From: Njordibacter sp905182035
GTDB taxonomy: Bacteria > Pseudomonadota > Gammaproteobacteria > Pseudomonadales > Balneatricaceae
Length of the DNA: 64,000 bases
Assembly: GCF_047730075.1 (NCBI RefSeq)
Contig: NZ_CP159831.1
Location: 1,798,001-1,862,000 of the forward strand
Direction: 5' to 3'
Shown here: positions 51,412 to 61,277 of the stretch, one piece after another
Layout of the letters: the number at the start of each line of letters is the position of its first letter
How positions within the stretch are numbered: the stretch's first letter is position 1
Made by a program: the position numbers and the translations under genes
The notes under the pieces: generated by a model
The model's database searches: none
Seen by the model: only the letters and a program-made list of their open reading frames with translations
What the model was told of the DNA's origin: nothing

Positions 51412-52893
51412 TTATAGCGCTTGGTATTCCTTATCCCAACGCTTTGCTTCTTTCTTAGAAAGGCCACCTAATAGGTCTACAGCATGGCGAATACGTGCCC
51501 TACTCATGTCTGGGCCTAGTATTTCCATGGCATCAAATACAGACACGGAATTTGCTGTGCCGGTAATGACTACAAACAGGGTAGCAAATAAGTCTTTTGG
51601 CTTAATTTCTAAGGTTTCTGCCATGCCTTTACAAATGGCAAAAATATCATTTTTTTGCCAATGGCGTAATGCTTCTAACCGCCATAAGGTAAACTGCAGG
51701 GCTTTACGAACTTGCTCCGGCTCTAGCTTTTTATTGACTAAGTCGTCTTCTGTGAGGTTTAGCATGCCGCTAAGGAAGAAACCAGCCAATGGCAGCACAT
51801 CGCTGAACTTATCTACACGGGGCTTAATGAGGGGTACGATTGGCGCCAGAAAGTCATTATTAATGGCCCAGCTTTGCATACGCTGCATGAATTGAGTATC
51901 GCTTAGGTTTTCGCGTATCCATAGGCCATTAAGCCACGACAGTTTTTCTTGGTCAAAGATCGGGCCACCTAAAGACACACGATTTACATCAAAATTTGCA
52001 ATCATTTCTTCTAGGCTAAACTTTTCCCGTTCATCGGGCATAGACCAACCCATACGGCCTAGGTAGTTCAACAAGGCTTCTGGCAAGTAACCCATACGTT
52101 GGTAATACATAATGCTAGTTGGGTTCTTACGTTTAGATAATTTGCTTTTATCTGGGTTACGTAATAACGGCAGGTGACACAACTCAGGCATGTCCCAACC
52201 AAAATATTTGTACAGTAACTGGTGTTTAGGTGCTGAGTTAATCCACTCCTCTCCACGCAATACATGGGTAATACCCATGAGGTGATCGTCTACCACGTTG
52301 GCTAAATGGTAAGTGGGCATACCGTCTGCTTTTAGCAACACTTGCATGTCTACTTGAGACCATTCAATTTCAACACTTCCTCGTAGCATGTCGTGGAATA
52401 CGCAAGTCCCTTGGCGAGGAATCTTCATGCGAACAACGTGAGCTATACCATCATGCAGGTGTTGTTGTACTTGCGTAGGAGATAGCTCTAAACCACGGCC
52501 ATCGTAGCCAATAGGTAGTTTGTTTTCTGTTTGGTGACGGCGTAATTCGTTTAGTTCTTCGGTAGTCGCAAAACAATAGAACGCATGTCCATCTTTTACC
52601 AGTTGATCGGTGTAATTTTTGTATATACTGCCCCGCTCACTTTGGCGATAAGGACCATGGGGGCCACCAACATCTGGGCCTTCACTCCAATTAATACCTA
52701 ACCAGCGTAATGAATCTAGAATCGCTTTCTCAGATTCTGGGGTGCTACGTTGTTGGTCTGTGTCTTCGATACGTAGAATGAATTCACCGCCGTGCTGGCG
52801 TGCAAATGCCAAGTTAAATAAGGCAATGTAGGCTGTGCCTAGGTGTGGGTCACCAGTTGGTGATGGCGCAATGCGGGTACGAATAGCAGTCAT
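51412..52893 (-). CDS. gltX: Glutamyl-tRNA synthetase
   Basis: A 493-residue class I synthetase. The HIGH-type motif is 'APSPTGDPHLGTAYIALF' (residues 8-25) and the KMSKS-type motif is 'DKSKLSKRKNPTS' near 245. 'GGEFILRIEDTDQQRSTPESE' is the usual block after the first motif. The C-terminal anticodon-binding helical domain is present. It charges tRNA-Glu with glutamate. The frame is full length. The neighbouring tRNA-Ala is a common proteobacterial arrangement, and supports reading this part as stable chromosome. Confidence 0.95.
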   Translation of the reverse strand: MTAIRTRIAPSPTGDPHLGTAYIALFNLAFARQHGGEFILRIEDTDQQRSTPESEKAILDSLRWLGINWSEGPDVGGPHGPYRQSERGSIYKNYTDQLVKDGHAFYCFATTEELNELRRHQTENKLPIGYDGRGLELSPTQVQQHLHDGIAHVVRMKIPRQGTCVFHDMLRGSVEIEWSQVDMQVLLKADGMPTYHLANVVDDHLMGITHVLRGEEWINSAPKHQLLYKYFGWDMPELCHLPLLRNPDKSKLSKRKNPTSIMYYQRMGYLPEALLNYLGRMGWSMPDEREKFSLEEMIANFDVNRVSLGGPIFDQEKLSWLNGLWIRENLSDTQFMQRMQSWAINNDFLAPIVPLIKPRVDKFSDVLPLAGFFLSGMLNLTEDDLVNKKLEPEQVRKALQFTLWRLEALRHWQKNDIFAICKGMAETLEIKPKDLFATLFVVITGTANSVSVFDAMEILGPDMSRARIRHAVDLLGGLSKKEAKRWDKEYQAL

Positions 52894-53049
52894 GGTTCTG
52901 GTCTAACAGTGGGTGCGAATTTCCGCTGCATTATACCTGAAACTGGGTTGGTGTGTATTGGTGGGATGTCTAGTGTTGGATTACTTTGCTGAGATCAAAA
53001 AGACGAAAAATGCGAGACTGCAAAGATGAAAAGTGAGGGGTAAAAAAGC

Positions 53050-53091
53050 AAAAAAACGCTCGTAATGACAGTGTGAACTGTCATTACGAGC
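53050..53091 (-). terminator. Rho-independent terminator after xsc
   Basis: GCTCGTAATGACAG and CTGTCATTACGAGC form a perfect 14 bp stem with a 6-base loop, followed on the minus strand by a T-run (from AAAAAAAC on the plus strand). It lies 22 bases beyond the xsc stop codon. Confidence 0.9.
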
Positions 53092-53113
53092 TGTGAGTCA
53101 GCAACCTAGAAGG

Positions 53114-54892
53114 TTACGCGCCCTTTTGTGGACGCATGTCGTCGCGGCTAATACCAGCAACTTCTACTGGGTTCTTCATAGCGTCGCGGCGGAACGGGTC
53201 GCCTAGCTCTTGGTTAATTAGAATTTCAATTAACGTGGTCTTACCCGCTGCTTGATCTACAAGGGCTTGGCTAAGTGAAGAACTTACTTCATCCATAGTA
53301 CGAGCTTGCACTCCTTGTAGGCCGCAGGCTTGAGCAATAGCCGCATAATTAACGTTCTCATCTAGCTCTGTTCCTACGAAGTTGTCGTCAAACCATAAGG
53401 TAGAGTTACGTTTCTCTGCACCCCATTGATAGTTACGGAAGACAATCATGGTCACCGCTGGCCACTCATCACGGCCAATGGCTGTCAGCTCAGTCACCGC
53501 AATGCCAAAGGCGCCGTCACCAGAGAAACCGATAACAGGAGTGTCTGGACAACCGATTTTAGCGCCTACTACTGCTGGCAAACCGTAGCCACATGGGCCA
53601 AATAAACCTGGTGCTAAATACTTACGACCTTCCTCAAAAGATGGGTATGCGTTACCAATGGCACAGTTGTTACCGATGTCAGACGAAATAATGGCTTCTT
53701 TGGGCATTACCGAAGCAATTGCACGCCACACCATGCGCGGGCTTAGCCATTCAGGCTTAGCAGCACGGGCACGTTCGTTCCAAGTGGTACCTGGATCGTC
53801 TTCCTCGTTGGTCATGGATTCTAGTTCAATATCCCAAGCAGCCTTGGTGGCAGCGATGTGGGCTTTACGGTCAGCACGGCCTGCATCTCCTGCCGTAGCA
53901 GAAAGTTGAGCTAGAATACCTTTAGCTACTTTAGCAGCGTCACCTACAATGCCTACAGTAACTGGCTTGGTTAAACCAATACGCTCTGGCTTAAGATCTA
54001 CCTGGATGATTTTGGCATTTTTAGGCCAGTAATCTATGCCGTAGCCTGGCAAGGTAGAGAATGGGTTTAGGCGTGTGCCTAAAGCCAAGACTACGTCGGC
54101 ATCTTTAATTAACTGCATACCAGATTTAGAGCCGTTATAGCCTAATGCGCCAGCAAATAATGGATGTGAGCCTGGGAAGGCATCATTGTGTTGGTAGCCA
54201 CAACATACTGGAGCGTCTAAGCGCTCTGCTAAAGCCATAGAAGCGGCAATACCACCCGCTGCTAATACCACACCAGCACCGTTTAGGATCACTGGAGACT
54301 TGGCAGAAGACAAAAGCTTAGCCGCTTCTGCTATGGCCATTTCACCACCAGAAGGCAATTCGAAATCAATCATGGTAGGCAGATCAATATCCACAATCTG
54401 AGTGAAAAAATCACGTGGAATATTGATTTGCGCAGGCGCTGAGAAACGATGCGCATTAGCAATAACACGATCAAGCACTTCTGCAATACGTGATGGGTCA
54501 CGCACTTCTTCTTGATAACATACCATGTCTTCAAACAAAGCCATTTGCTCTACTTCTTGGAAACCACCCTGGCCAATGGTTTTGTTAGCCGCTTGAGGAG
54601 TCACTAACAAGAGTGGTGTGTGGTTCCAATAAGCTGTTTTAACGGGTGTGACAAAGTTAGTAATGCCGGGGCCGTTTTGAGCAATCATCATGCTCATTTT
54701 GCCAGTGGCACGGGTGTAGCCATCTGCCATCATGCCGCCAGAACCTTCATGGGCACAATCCCAGAAACTAATACCAGCTTTTTCAAAAATGTCAGACACG
54801 GGCATCATGGCAGAGCCAATAATACCAAAAGCGTGTTCAATGCCATGCATTTGTAGGGTTTTTACAAATGCTTCTTCAGTAGTCATTTTCAT
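53114..54892 (-). CDS. xsc: Sulfoacetaldehyde acetyltransferase
   Basis: A 592-residue thiamine-diphosphate enzyme. The N-terminus 'MKMTTEEAFVKTLQMHGIEHAFGIIGSAMMPVSD' and 'ADGYTRATGKMSMMIAQNGPGITNFVTPVKTAYWNHTPLLLVTPQ' are near-diagnostic for Xsc. The cofactor motif near residue 460 is 'GFSGDGAFGIAVTELTAIGRDEWPAVTMIVFRN'. It converts sulfoacetaldehyde and phosphate to acetyl phosphate and sulfite, the shared last step in degrading taurine, isethionate and other C2 sulfonates. A terminator ends it; the TRAP genes lie upstream on the same strand. Phosphotransacetylase and a sulfite exporter are not in view. Confidence 0.95.
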   Translation of the reverse strand: MKMTTEEAFVKTLQMHGIEHAFGIIGSAMMPVSDIFEKAGISFWDCAHEGSGGMMADGYTRATGKMSMMIAQNGPGITNFVTPVKTAYWNHTPLLLVTPQAANKTIGQGGFQEVEQMALFEDMVCYQEEVRDPSRIAEVLDRVIANAHRFSAPAQINIPRDFFTQIVDIDLPTMIDFELPSGGEMAIAEAAKLLSSAKSPVILNGAGVVLAAGGIAASMALAERLDAPVCCGYQHNDAFPGSHPLFAGALGYNGSKSGMQLIKDADVVLALGTRLNPFSTLPGYGIDYWPKNAKIIQVDLKPERIGLTKPVTVGIVGDAAKVAKGILAQLSATAGDAGRADRKAHIAATKAAWDIELESMTNEEDDPGTTWNERARAAKPEWLSPRMVWRAIASVMPKEAIISSDIGNNCAIGNAYPSFEEGRKYLAPGLFGPCGYGLPAVVGAKIGCPDTPVIGFSGDGAFGIAVTELTAIGRDEWPAVTMIVFRNYQWGAEKRNSTLWFDDNFVGTELDENVNYAAIAQACGLQGVQARTMDEVSSSLSQALVDQAAGKTTLIEILINQELGDPFRRDAMKNPVEVAGISRDDMRPQKGA

Positions 54893-55108
54893 AATCGGTT
54901 ACACCTAAATAGGGTTTAATGAATAGAAAGAATTTAGAATTCTTAGGTCATGGATGGAGGATACTAAACTATTAGCAAATAGCTTAGAACCAAATTGGTT
55001 ATTTCGATTAGCCCAGTTAAGCCAACCAAAAAAAGCACCTCACCCGCCTAGACACAAAATGTGCTGAGCGAGCAAAGCGCAAGCTGTCCACTTAGACAGG
55101 GTGTTAAA

Positions 55109-55208
55109 TTACTGGTTGTATAAATAGTCCGGTAACCAAAGGGCAATTTGAGGGCAGTTAAATACTCATAACAACCCAATGAGTCAGACCGCTCATGAAT
55201 GCAATCAT
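55109..55208 (-). pseudogene. Decayed copy of a TRAP permease 3' end
   Basis: The minus strand from 55208 reads 'MIAFMSGLTHWVVMSIY', then after a one-base insertion 'CPQIALWLPDYLYNQ' and a stop. The end of the intact permease (55273-57606) is 'FPQIALWLPNYW'. A duplicated 3' end has thus been left in the 380-base gap between xsc and the permease. No other gene is seen in this gap. Confidence 0.65.
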
Positions 55209-55272
55209 GGGCGGCCTAGCTTTTAATTTTGCCAATTTCTTGGTGCTAGCTTAATTCTCACTGAGACAGTTG

Positions 55273-57606
55273 CTACCAATAGTTAGGCAACCACAAAGCA
55301 ATTTGTGGGAAGTATATGATCAATAGTAAGCCTATTAACTGGATAACCATAAACTGCATCATGCCTAGATAAATATCCTTTAAATCCCATTCTGGCACTA
55401 CACCTTTTAGGAAATAAGCGGACAGTGCTACGGGCGGGCTTAACCAGGCGGTTTGGAGGTTTACCGCCACCAGTATGGCAAACCAGATTAACAAGTCTGC
55501 CTGACTTAAACCAAAGTCTAAGGTTTCTACCACTGGCAACAGGATAGGCACGATAATCAATACAATTGGCACCCACTCTAACGGCCAACCCAGTACGAAA
55601 ATCAATGCCAATATGAAAAACAACATTGCCCATGACGACAGGTCGAAGGACAAGAGTAATTCGGTCAGCATCTGTGGCGTGCCTAGGTTAGAGAATACTG
55701 CACCAAAGAAGTTTGATGCTGCCACCAAAAACATGATGAGAACCGTAATTTCTAAGGTTTTAATCAACGCATCATAACCACTGGCAAAAGAAAACTTCCG
55801 ATAGGCAATAGACAGAACTAACGAACCAAAAGCACCGCACGCAGCAGCCTCTGCCGGGGTTGCAAGCCCTGCCACAATAGAACCTAAGGAGAAGGCAATG
55901 AGTACCGTGGGCGGCACCAGACCCATAAAAAACTCATACCACAAGTCAGAAAAATAGAATCCTTTAGGCCTTACTTCACGAGCCCATTTAAACAACCAGA
56001 ACATCAGACCAATCCATAACAATGGAATGACAAGTCCTGCTAGCGGGAAGAATGACAAGGCACCCTTGGTTGCCAAAACACATAAGAATACAAACATGCC
56101 CAAGCCGGACATAACTAATATCACCTCTAGTCCGTAATAAGGTGATGTTTCTGGCTGCTCGTCTTCAGGCAAAATAGGCCCAAGGTTAGGGTTAATCATG
56201 CAGCGGCCAATAGTATAAATCATATACAAACTAGCCAATAACACCCCAGGAAGCACTGCCGCACGAAATAAGTCTGTTACAGGCACTTCCAACACAGGCC
56301 CCATAACAATCAACATAATAGAAGGAGGTATTAATATGCCTAAGGTTCCACCCGCCGTAATAGCACCGGCCGATAAACGCACATCATATTTAGAACGATT
56401 CATGGTTTTGGCCGCCATAATGCCCAAAATAGTGACCGACGCACCAACAATACCCGTAGCCGCTGCAAAAATCATTGAAACAAACAACACTGCAATAAAC
56501 AACGCACCACGAGTGCGAGACATCATCATTTGTACGGCGTTAAACAGGCGCTCCATAAGCCCTGCTTGCTCCATCATAATGCCCATAAAAATAAACAAAG
56601 GCACCGCTACAAGCTGATCATTCATCATCGTGGAGTTGACTTGTAGGGTAAGCAAGAAGAACGCCAACTTACTACTGCCTCCCATCGAAGCAAACACAAA
56701 CCCAAGGAAAATCAACGTAAAGGAAATAGGGAAGCCTATGAAAATAGAAAACAACATGGCGGCTAACATCAACATACCAATCATAGGTTTTGAAATACTA
56801 ACATCACCTAGCATACTTGCTAGCCAATCCCCTAGTGGCAACACTTCTGGATAGAAAACCGATATAAAAACACACGCCAGGCCTATTAGATAAAAGGGGA
56901 AAAATTTTAGGAATTTTGCTTCTCTTTCTTTACCCATTTGGTGAAAAGCGCGGAATAGCTCAGGGAAACCCTGTAAAAATAGTAGCCCCGCACCAATAGG
57001 CATAAAAATACGCGCAGGCCATAAGTAGGGTGCCCATGTCGAATCAGCACTAGCGTCTTCCCAAATACCCCATTCTTCACCCCAACCATTAAAGCCTAAA
57101 GAATCACCAGCAAAGCCCAGTGCGCTCCAAAAGAACAGCAGCATAGCGGGGAAATAAAACATCAGGTATAAGACAGCATCAACGGTGGCTTGGGTTGTCT
57201 TATGCCAACTACGGTAAATGAAATCTGCGCGAATATGGACACCACGCATCAAGGCATAGCCTGCTGCCGCCATAAATATGACTCCTCCAAGCATTCGGCT
57301 GACGTCATACACCCAGGTGGTAGGCCCCAAATTTATAGCACGGGCAAGGTCACCCAAATCGTAAGAAATCAGTAAAGCAAACATGCCGCGGGAAAACACT
57401 TCGGTAACCATCACAGCCACCAAAGGGATAATGGCTATGCAAATGATACGCCCCATCCATAAATTCAGCACATCAATAAAAGCGGTAATGGGACGCTGCC
57501 AAGGCGTCATGTCCTCTGGTGTTTCTCCAGGTTTTTCGGCACGACGCTCTGCGATTAATTCATCGGTGATTTCGAGCTCGCCAATGTCTGTTACTTGTGT
57601 CGCCAT
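55273..57606 (-). CDS. TRAP transporter fused small-large permease (DctQ-DctM)
   Basis: A 777-residue membrane protein. Residues about 40-240 are DctQ-like (four helices, 'GVHIRADFIYRSW'). The rest is DctM-like with 'IMMEQAGLMERLF', 'GASVTILGIMAAKTMNRSKYDVRLSAGAITAGGTLGILIPPSIMLIV', 'GLATPAEAAACGAFGSL' and 'TAWLSPPVALSAYFLKGV'. TRAP permeases use an ion gradient and a periplasmic DctP protein. With DctP and Xsc next to it, the substrate is probably a C2 sulfonate such as isethionate or taurine (inference). The extra central hydrophilic segment (about 480-560) is longer than usual. AGAGGAAG precedes the ATG. Confidence 0.85.
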   Translation of the reverse strand: MATQVTDIGELEITDELIAERRAEKPGETPEDMTPWQRPITAFIDVLNLWMGRIICIAIIPLVAVMVTEVFSRGMFALLISYDLGDLARAINLGPTTWVYDVSRMLGGVIFMAAAGYALMRGVHIRADFIYRSWHKTTQATVDAVLYLMFYFPAMLLFFWSALGFAGDSLGFNGWGEEWGIWEDASADSTWAPYLWPARIFMPIGAGLLFLQGFPELFRAFHQMGKEREAKFLKFFPFYLIGLACVFISVFYPEVLPLGDWLASMLGDVSISKPMIGMLMLAAMLFSIFIGFPISFTLIFLGFVFASMGGSSKLAFFLLTLQVNSTMMNDQLVAVPLFIFMGIMMEQAGLMERLFNAVQMMMSRTRGALFIAVLFVSMIFAAATGIVGASVTILGIMAAKTMNRSKYDVRLSAGAITAGGTLGILIPPSIMLIVMGPVLEVPVTDLFRAAVLPGVLLASLYMIYTIGRCMINPNLGPILPEDEQPETSPYYGLEVILVMSGLGMFVFLCVLATKGALSFFPLAGLVIPLLWIGLMFWLFKWAREVRPKGFYFSDLWYEFFMGLVPPTVLIAFSLGSIVAGLATPAEAAACGAFGSLVLSIAYRKFSFASGYDALIKTLEITVLIMFLVAASNFFGAVFSNLGTPQMLTELLLSFDLSSWAMLFFILALIFVLGWPLEWVPIVLIIVPILLPVVETLDFGLSQADLLIWFAILVAVNLQTAWLSPPVALSAYFLKGVVPEWDLKDIYLGMMQFMVIQLIGLLLIIYFPQIALWLPNYW

Positions 57607-57796
57607 GTCAGCTTCCTCTTATTATTGTCTATAATTATTATTATGTATTGTCTTCACAAAGACTGAATTAAAGTCATTGTAACTAGTTGTTAAAAATTGA
57701 AAAAACCTATCATAGAATCCTGTATGAAAAGTGCCAGAAGGCTATGATAAACCTCTTACCGTCGTATAAGTTTACAAACTTAATTATTTTGTTACG

Positions 57797-57829
57797 AAAA
57801 ATCGACCTAGCACTTAGTACTAGGTCGAT
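57797..57829 (-). terminator. Hairpin terminator between dctP and the permease
   Basis: ATCGACCTAG and CTAGGTCGAT form a perfect 10 bp stem with a 9-base loop, followed on the minus strand by TTTTT. It lies 20 bases after the DctP stop. It would partly end transcription and raise the binding protein level over the permease, a common TRAP and ABC device. Confidence 0.85.
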
Positions 57830-57848
57830 ATCAAGTCAATGCATACTA

Positions 57849-58952
57849 TTACTTGATGCTATCAGCAAAGGCCTTACCTAAACTAGCATTAGATGCCTGT
57901 GCACCAGCCCAGAAAGGCACTGCTATTGCAGCGAAATCCTTTTGCGACTGCCAAACTTCTGCAAAGAATTCATTCTCCTCAGAAGATTTTTGAAGCAGCG
58001 CGTTTGCTGCATTCATATACGCAGGGAAGTAATCTGCTGGCGTATCATGTAATTGCACACCATGATTCTCGGTCAAGTCTTTCAAAGCTTTACCGTTCTC
58101 ATAGATACGGTAAGAAATGGATTTTGACAAAGATGCATTAGCAGCTACTTCTATAGCTTTCTTTTGCATAGTAGTTAGAGAGTCATAAACATCACCGTTT
58201 AAGTACATGTCAGCATTTACAACCACTTGGTGAAGACCTTGCAGGTAGTAATGCTTCAATACTTTTTGGAAACCAAACACACTATCAGGCTTTGGACAGC
58301 ACCATTCGGCGGCGTCAATTGTGCCTTTTTCAAGTGCAGGTAGGATGTCACCACCGCCCATAGCAACAGAGGCTACACCAATGTCTTTGTAAGCCTGGCC
58401 TACCATGCCTGGGGGAGCGCGGAAACGAAGCTTACGGAAGTCATCCATAGAGTTAATAGGTTCAGGGAACCATCCCAAAGCTTCTGGGCCTACAGGCTGC
58501 AACATAAAGCCTTTAATGTTAACGCCCATTTCGTCCCATAGACGATCATAAAGCTCTTTACCACCACCGTATTGGAACCAAGAAAGGAACGCAATATTAT
58601 CAAGGCCTACACCCGCACCTGCGATAGGAGCACCGAATAGGTTAGCAGCTGGATGCTTGCCACCCCAATAATGAGTCCAAGCAAAACCACCATCTAGCAA
58701 ACCAGCATCAATAGCATCGATGATGTCCGTGTTACCAACAACCGACCCACCTGGCAATATTTCAATATTGACAGAACCGTCAGTCAATTCACTCACATCC
58801 TTAGCAAATTCCTTTAGCATGTGCACTTCATCGGATTTAGTGCCAAGTACGGACTGAACACGGATGGTCACGTCTTTAGCATAAACTGCAGTGGTACTGA
58901 TAATCAGCGCACCAGCAACAGCAGCCAACTTCATTTTATTTAAAACGGACAT
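57849..58952 (-). CDS. TRAP transporter substrate-binding protein (DctP family)
   Basis: From ATG 58952 (GGAGGGG 7 bases upstream; the frame extends to 58967) it is 367 residues. The Sec signal is 'MKLAAVAGALIISTTAVYA' with cleavage before 'KDVTIRVQSVLGTKSDEVH'. DctP features include 'LPGGSVVGNTDIIDAIDAGLLDGGFAWTHYWGGKHPA' and 'RKLRFRAPPGMVGQAYKDIGVASVAMGGGDILPALEKGTIDAAEW', the last with the Arg that binds the substrate acid group. The ligand is probably an organosulfonate by context. Confidence 0.9.
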   Translation of the reverse strand: MSVLNKMKLAAVAGALIISTTAVYAKDVTIRVQSVLGTKSDEVHMLKEFAKDVSELTDGSVNIEILPGGSVVGNTDIIDAIDAGLLDGGFAWTHYWGGKHPAANLFGAPIAGAGVGLDNIAFLSWFQYGGGKELYDRLWDEMGVNIKGFMLQPVGPEALGWFPEPINSMDDFRKLRFRAPPGMVGQAYKDIGVASVAMGGGDILPALEKGTIDAAEWCCPKPDSVFGFQKVLKHYYLQGLHQVVVNADMYLNGDVYDSLTTMQKKAIEVAANASLSKSISYRIYENGKALKDLTENHGVQLHDTPADYFPAYMNAANALLQKSSEENEFFAEVWQSQKDFAAIAVPFWAGAQASNASLGKAFADSIK

Positions 58953-59077
58953 AATTGCCCCCTCCATTATTATTGTTACGCCTTCAGTCAGCTGCTGCCT
59001 GCTGTGTGGAAGGCTTCACACAAAGTCCCATAATTGGGGGCAACAGTAAATTTATTCAAATAAAGCTCATTGCTAAA

Positions 59078-59674
59078 CTAAACATAAGTAAGCAGGTCCA
59101 GCCATCCGTCGTACAGCATCTTGGCTGTCAAATACACTAGAAATACCAAACCCACATAAGCAATGGCTGGAAACTTTAGCATTACACGCATGATTAAAGT
59201 GGCAAAAAACGCCATCAATACAATAGCTAACACTAAACCAATGACTAACAACTGGGTGTTATCTCGAGCAATGGCGGCTACCGCCAAAACGTTGTCTAAG
59301 GACATGGAAATGTCAGCTATGGCGATCGTCACTAAGGCACTTCTCATGGTTACCTTGCCTTTATCCAGGCTAGAAGTAATGACGTCATCTGCTGGGGGAG
59401 CTGCAAAGTCTTTAATTTCACTATAGAAACGCCAGCACACCCAGGCTAACAAAATGCCACCCACCAATAAGATACCCGGTACTCCAATAATGGTGCTGGC
59501 TCCTACGGCAAACAAAATACGGAACAAGGCGGCCAATGCCATGCCTACAATAATTACTTTACGTCGTTGGTGAGGGGCCAAACTTGCGGCTGCCATACCT
59601 ATCACTAAGGCGTTGTCACCAGACAAGATCAGATCAGCAAATACAATCTGACCAATATCTAACCAATTAAACAT
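59078..59674 (-). CDS. TerC-family membrane protein
   Basis: A 198-residue protein with seven predicted helices. 'FADLILSGDNALVIGMAAASL' and 'VTIAIADISMSLDNVLAVAAIA' are the paired TerC signatures, each with an Asp-Asn pair, which are thought to bind metal. TerC/YjbE-type proteins are linked to manganese export or metal handling. It overlaps the GMC gene by 8 bases and is translated with it. A TauE-type sulfite exporter would be expected in a sulfonate operon, but this protein is TerC, not TauE. Confidence 0.85.
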   Translation of the reverse strand: MFNWLDIGQIVFADLILSGDNALVIGMAAASLAPHQRRKVIIVGMALAALFRILFAVGASTIIGVPGILLVGGILLAWVCWRFYSEIKDFAAPPADDVITSSLDKGKVTMRSALVTIAIADISMSLDNVLAVAAIARDNTQLLVIGLVLAIVLMAFFATLIMRVMLKFPAIAYVGLVFLVYLTAKMLYDGWLDLLTYV

Positions 59675-61265
59675 TAGCCATCTCCTGCAAAATCATAGCG
59701 GCTGCTTTTTCACCAATCATAATCGCTGGGGCATTGGTATTGCCCGAGGTAATAATGGGCATGATAGAGGCATCAGCTACACGCAAACCTTTAATACCAT
59801 GCACCTTGAGTTGAGCATCCACTACCGCCATGTCATCGTTCCCCATTTTGCAGGTGCCTGTGGGATGGTAGATGGTGGTTGCTGTATCTCTTACCCAGTT
59901 AAGAATATCAGCGTCAGCCTCACCACATACACTAGGGCCTGGACTATACTCTTCTATCACTAATGACTTTAAGGGTGCTTGTTGGGAGATATCGCGAGCA
60001 ATTTTTATCCCAGCCACAATAGTCTGTTGATCCAATGCAGTGGCAAGGTAGTTAGGGTGGATATCAGGGTGATCTTCAAAGCGATCAGATACCAAACTCA
60101 GATGCCCTGTGCTTTGAGGGCGAAGTTGTAGTACCGAGGCGGTAAACGCATCAAACTTATGGGGGCCTTCAGCAGGTGAGTCGGCACTAAAAGGCTGGAT
60201 GTGGAATTGAATATCAGGCCGATCTGGGCTTAGAGATGTTTTAACAAAACCCGCACCTAAACTGGCTGCCATGGTCATGGGTCCAGTGCGCTTTAATAGG
60301 TATTCTAGGCCAATAAGGCCCTGCTTAAACCAACTACTTATTTCAGTATTGATGGTGCTAGCTGCACATTTAAACACTGGCCGAGCTTGTAAATGGTCTT
60401 GTAAATTTTGCCCCACTCCCGGCAATTCTTTAACGATTTCAATCTTGTGGGGGTTTAACTGTTCTGTGGCACCAATGCCAGACACCATTAGTAATTGCGG
60501 TGAACCTATAGCGCCAGCGCTCAAGATCACTTCTTTGTTAGCCTTTAACTGGCCAGAGCCTAATTGCACCCCGATGACACGAACGCCGTCAAATAACAGT
60601 TTTTCTACACATGAGTCTGTCAGTATGGTGAGATTGGCACGTTTGCGTGCAGGGTTGAGGTAGGCAACAGCACTGCTGCAACGCCGGCCTTTTTTCGCGG
60701 TGAGTTGAAACAAGCCAACACCCTCTTGATCGGCACCGTTGTAATCTTTATTAGCTGGGTAGCCAGAATTTTGTGCCGCTTGCAGCCAAGCATCAACAAC
60801 GGGACGGCTTAAGCGGGTTTCGGATACTGCTAGTGGTCCACCTTGGCCACGCAGGGTGTTGGCCTCACCTTGCCAGTCTTCAGAGCGTTTAAAATAAGGT
60901 AATACGTTATCCCATTGCCACCCTTCGTTGCCTAGGTTAGCCCAATCGTCAAAGTCTTGCGCTTGGCCACGAACATACAAAAGCCCATTAATTGAACTAC
61001 TGCCACCCAACACCTTACCTCGGGGCCAAGGTATAGAACGCCCATTGAGCCCAGCACAGGGTTCCGTTGTATAACACCAATCTGTAGAGGGATTACCCAT
61101 AGTCTTAAAATAACCTACAGGCACATGAATCCAAGGATTTAAATCCCTGCTTCCTGCTTCTAACAAAGCTACTGTGTGGCGGCCATCTGCCGATAGCCGA
61201 TTGGCAACAGCACAGCCAGCTGATCCAGCACCAATCACAATGTAGTCATACTGCTTTTGCATCAA
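59667..61265 (-). CDS. GMC-family dehydrogenase, candidate isethionate dehydrogenase
   Basis: A 532-residue FAD enzyme. 'YDYIIVGAGSAGCAVANRL' binds FAD, 'PRGKVLGGSSSINGLLYVRGQ' is GMC signature 1, 'EVILSAGAIGSPQLLMVSG' signature 2, and 'YHPTGTCKMG' carries the active-site His. GMC dehydrogenases oxidise terminal alcohols; IseJ, which oxidises isethionate to sulfoacetaldehyde, belongs to this family in Cupriavidus. With xsc, TRAP genes and a divergent IclR regulator this is the best assignment, yet choline-type substrates are not excluded. It differs from the GMC gene at 17019 in sequence and base composition. Confidence 0.75.
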   Translation of the reverse strand: MMQKQYDYIVIGAGSAGCAVANRLSADGRHTVALLEAGSRDLNPWIHVPVGYFKTMGNPSTDWCYTTEPCAGLNGRSIPWPRGKVLGGSSSINGLLYVRGQAQDFDDWANLGNEGWQWDNVLPYFKRSEDWQGEANTLRGQGGPLAVSETRLSRPVVDAWLQAAQNSGYPANKDYNGADQEGVGLFQLTAKKGRRCSSAVAYLNPARKRANLTILTDSCVEKLLFDGVRVIGVQLGSGQLKANKEVILSAGAIGSPQLLMVSGIGATEQLNPHKIEIVKELPGVGQNLQDHLQARPVFKCAASTINTEISSWFKQGLIGLEYLLKRTGPMTMAASLGAGFVKTSLSPDRPDIQFHIQPFSADSPAEGPHKFDAFTASVLQLRPQSTGHLSLVSDRFEDHPDIHPNYLATALDQQTIVAGIKIARDISQQAPLKSLVIEEYSPGPSVCGEADADILNWVRDTATTIYHPTGTCKMGNDDMAVVDAQLKVHGIKGLRVADASIMPIITSGNTNAPAIMIGEKAAAMILQEMANV

Positions 61266-61277
61266 CTACCTCTAAAA

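Noticed and set aside
59078..59674. TauE-type sulfite exporter
   Set aside because: The repeated D-N containing signatures are those of TerC, not the TauE/SafE fold.
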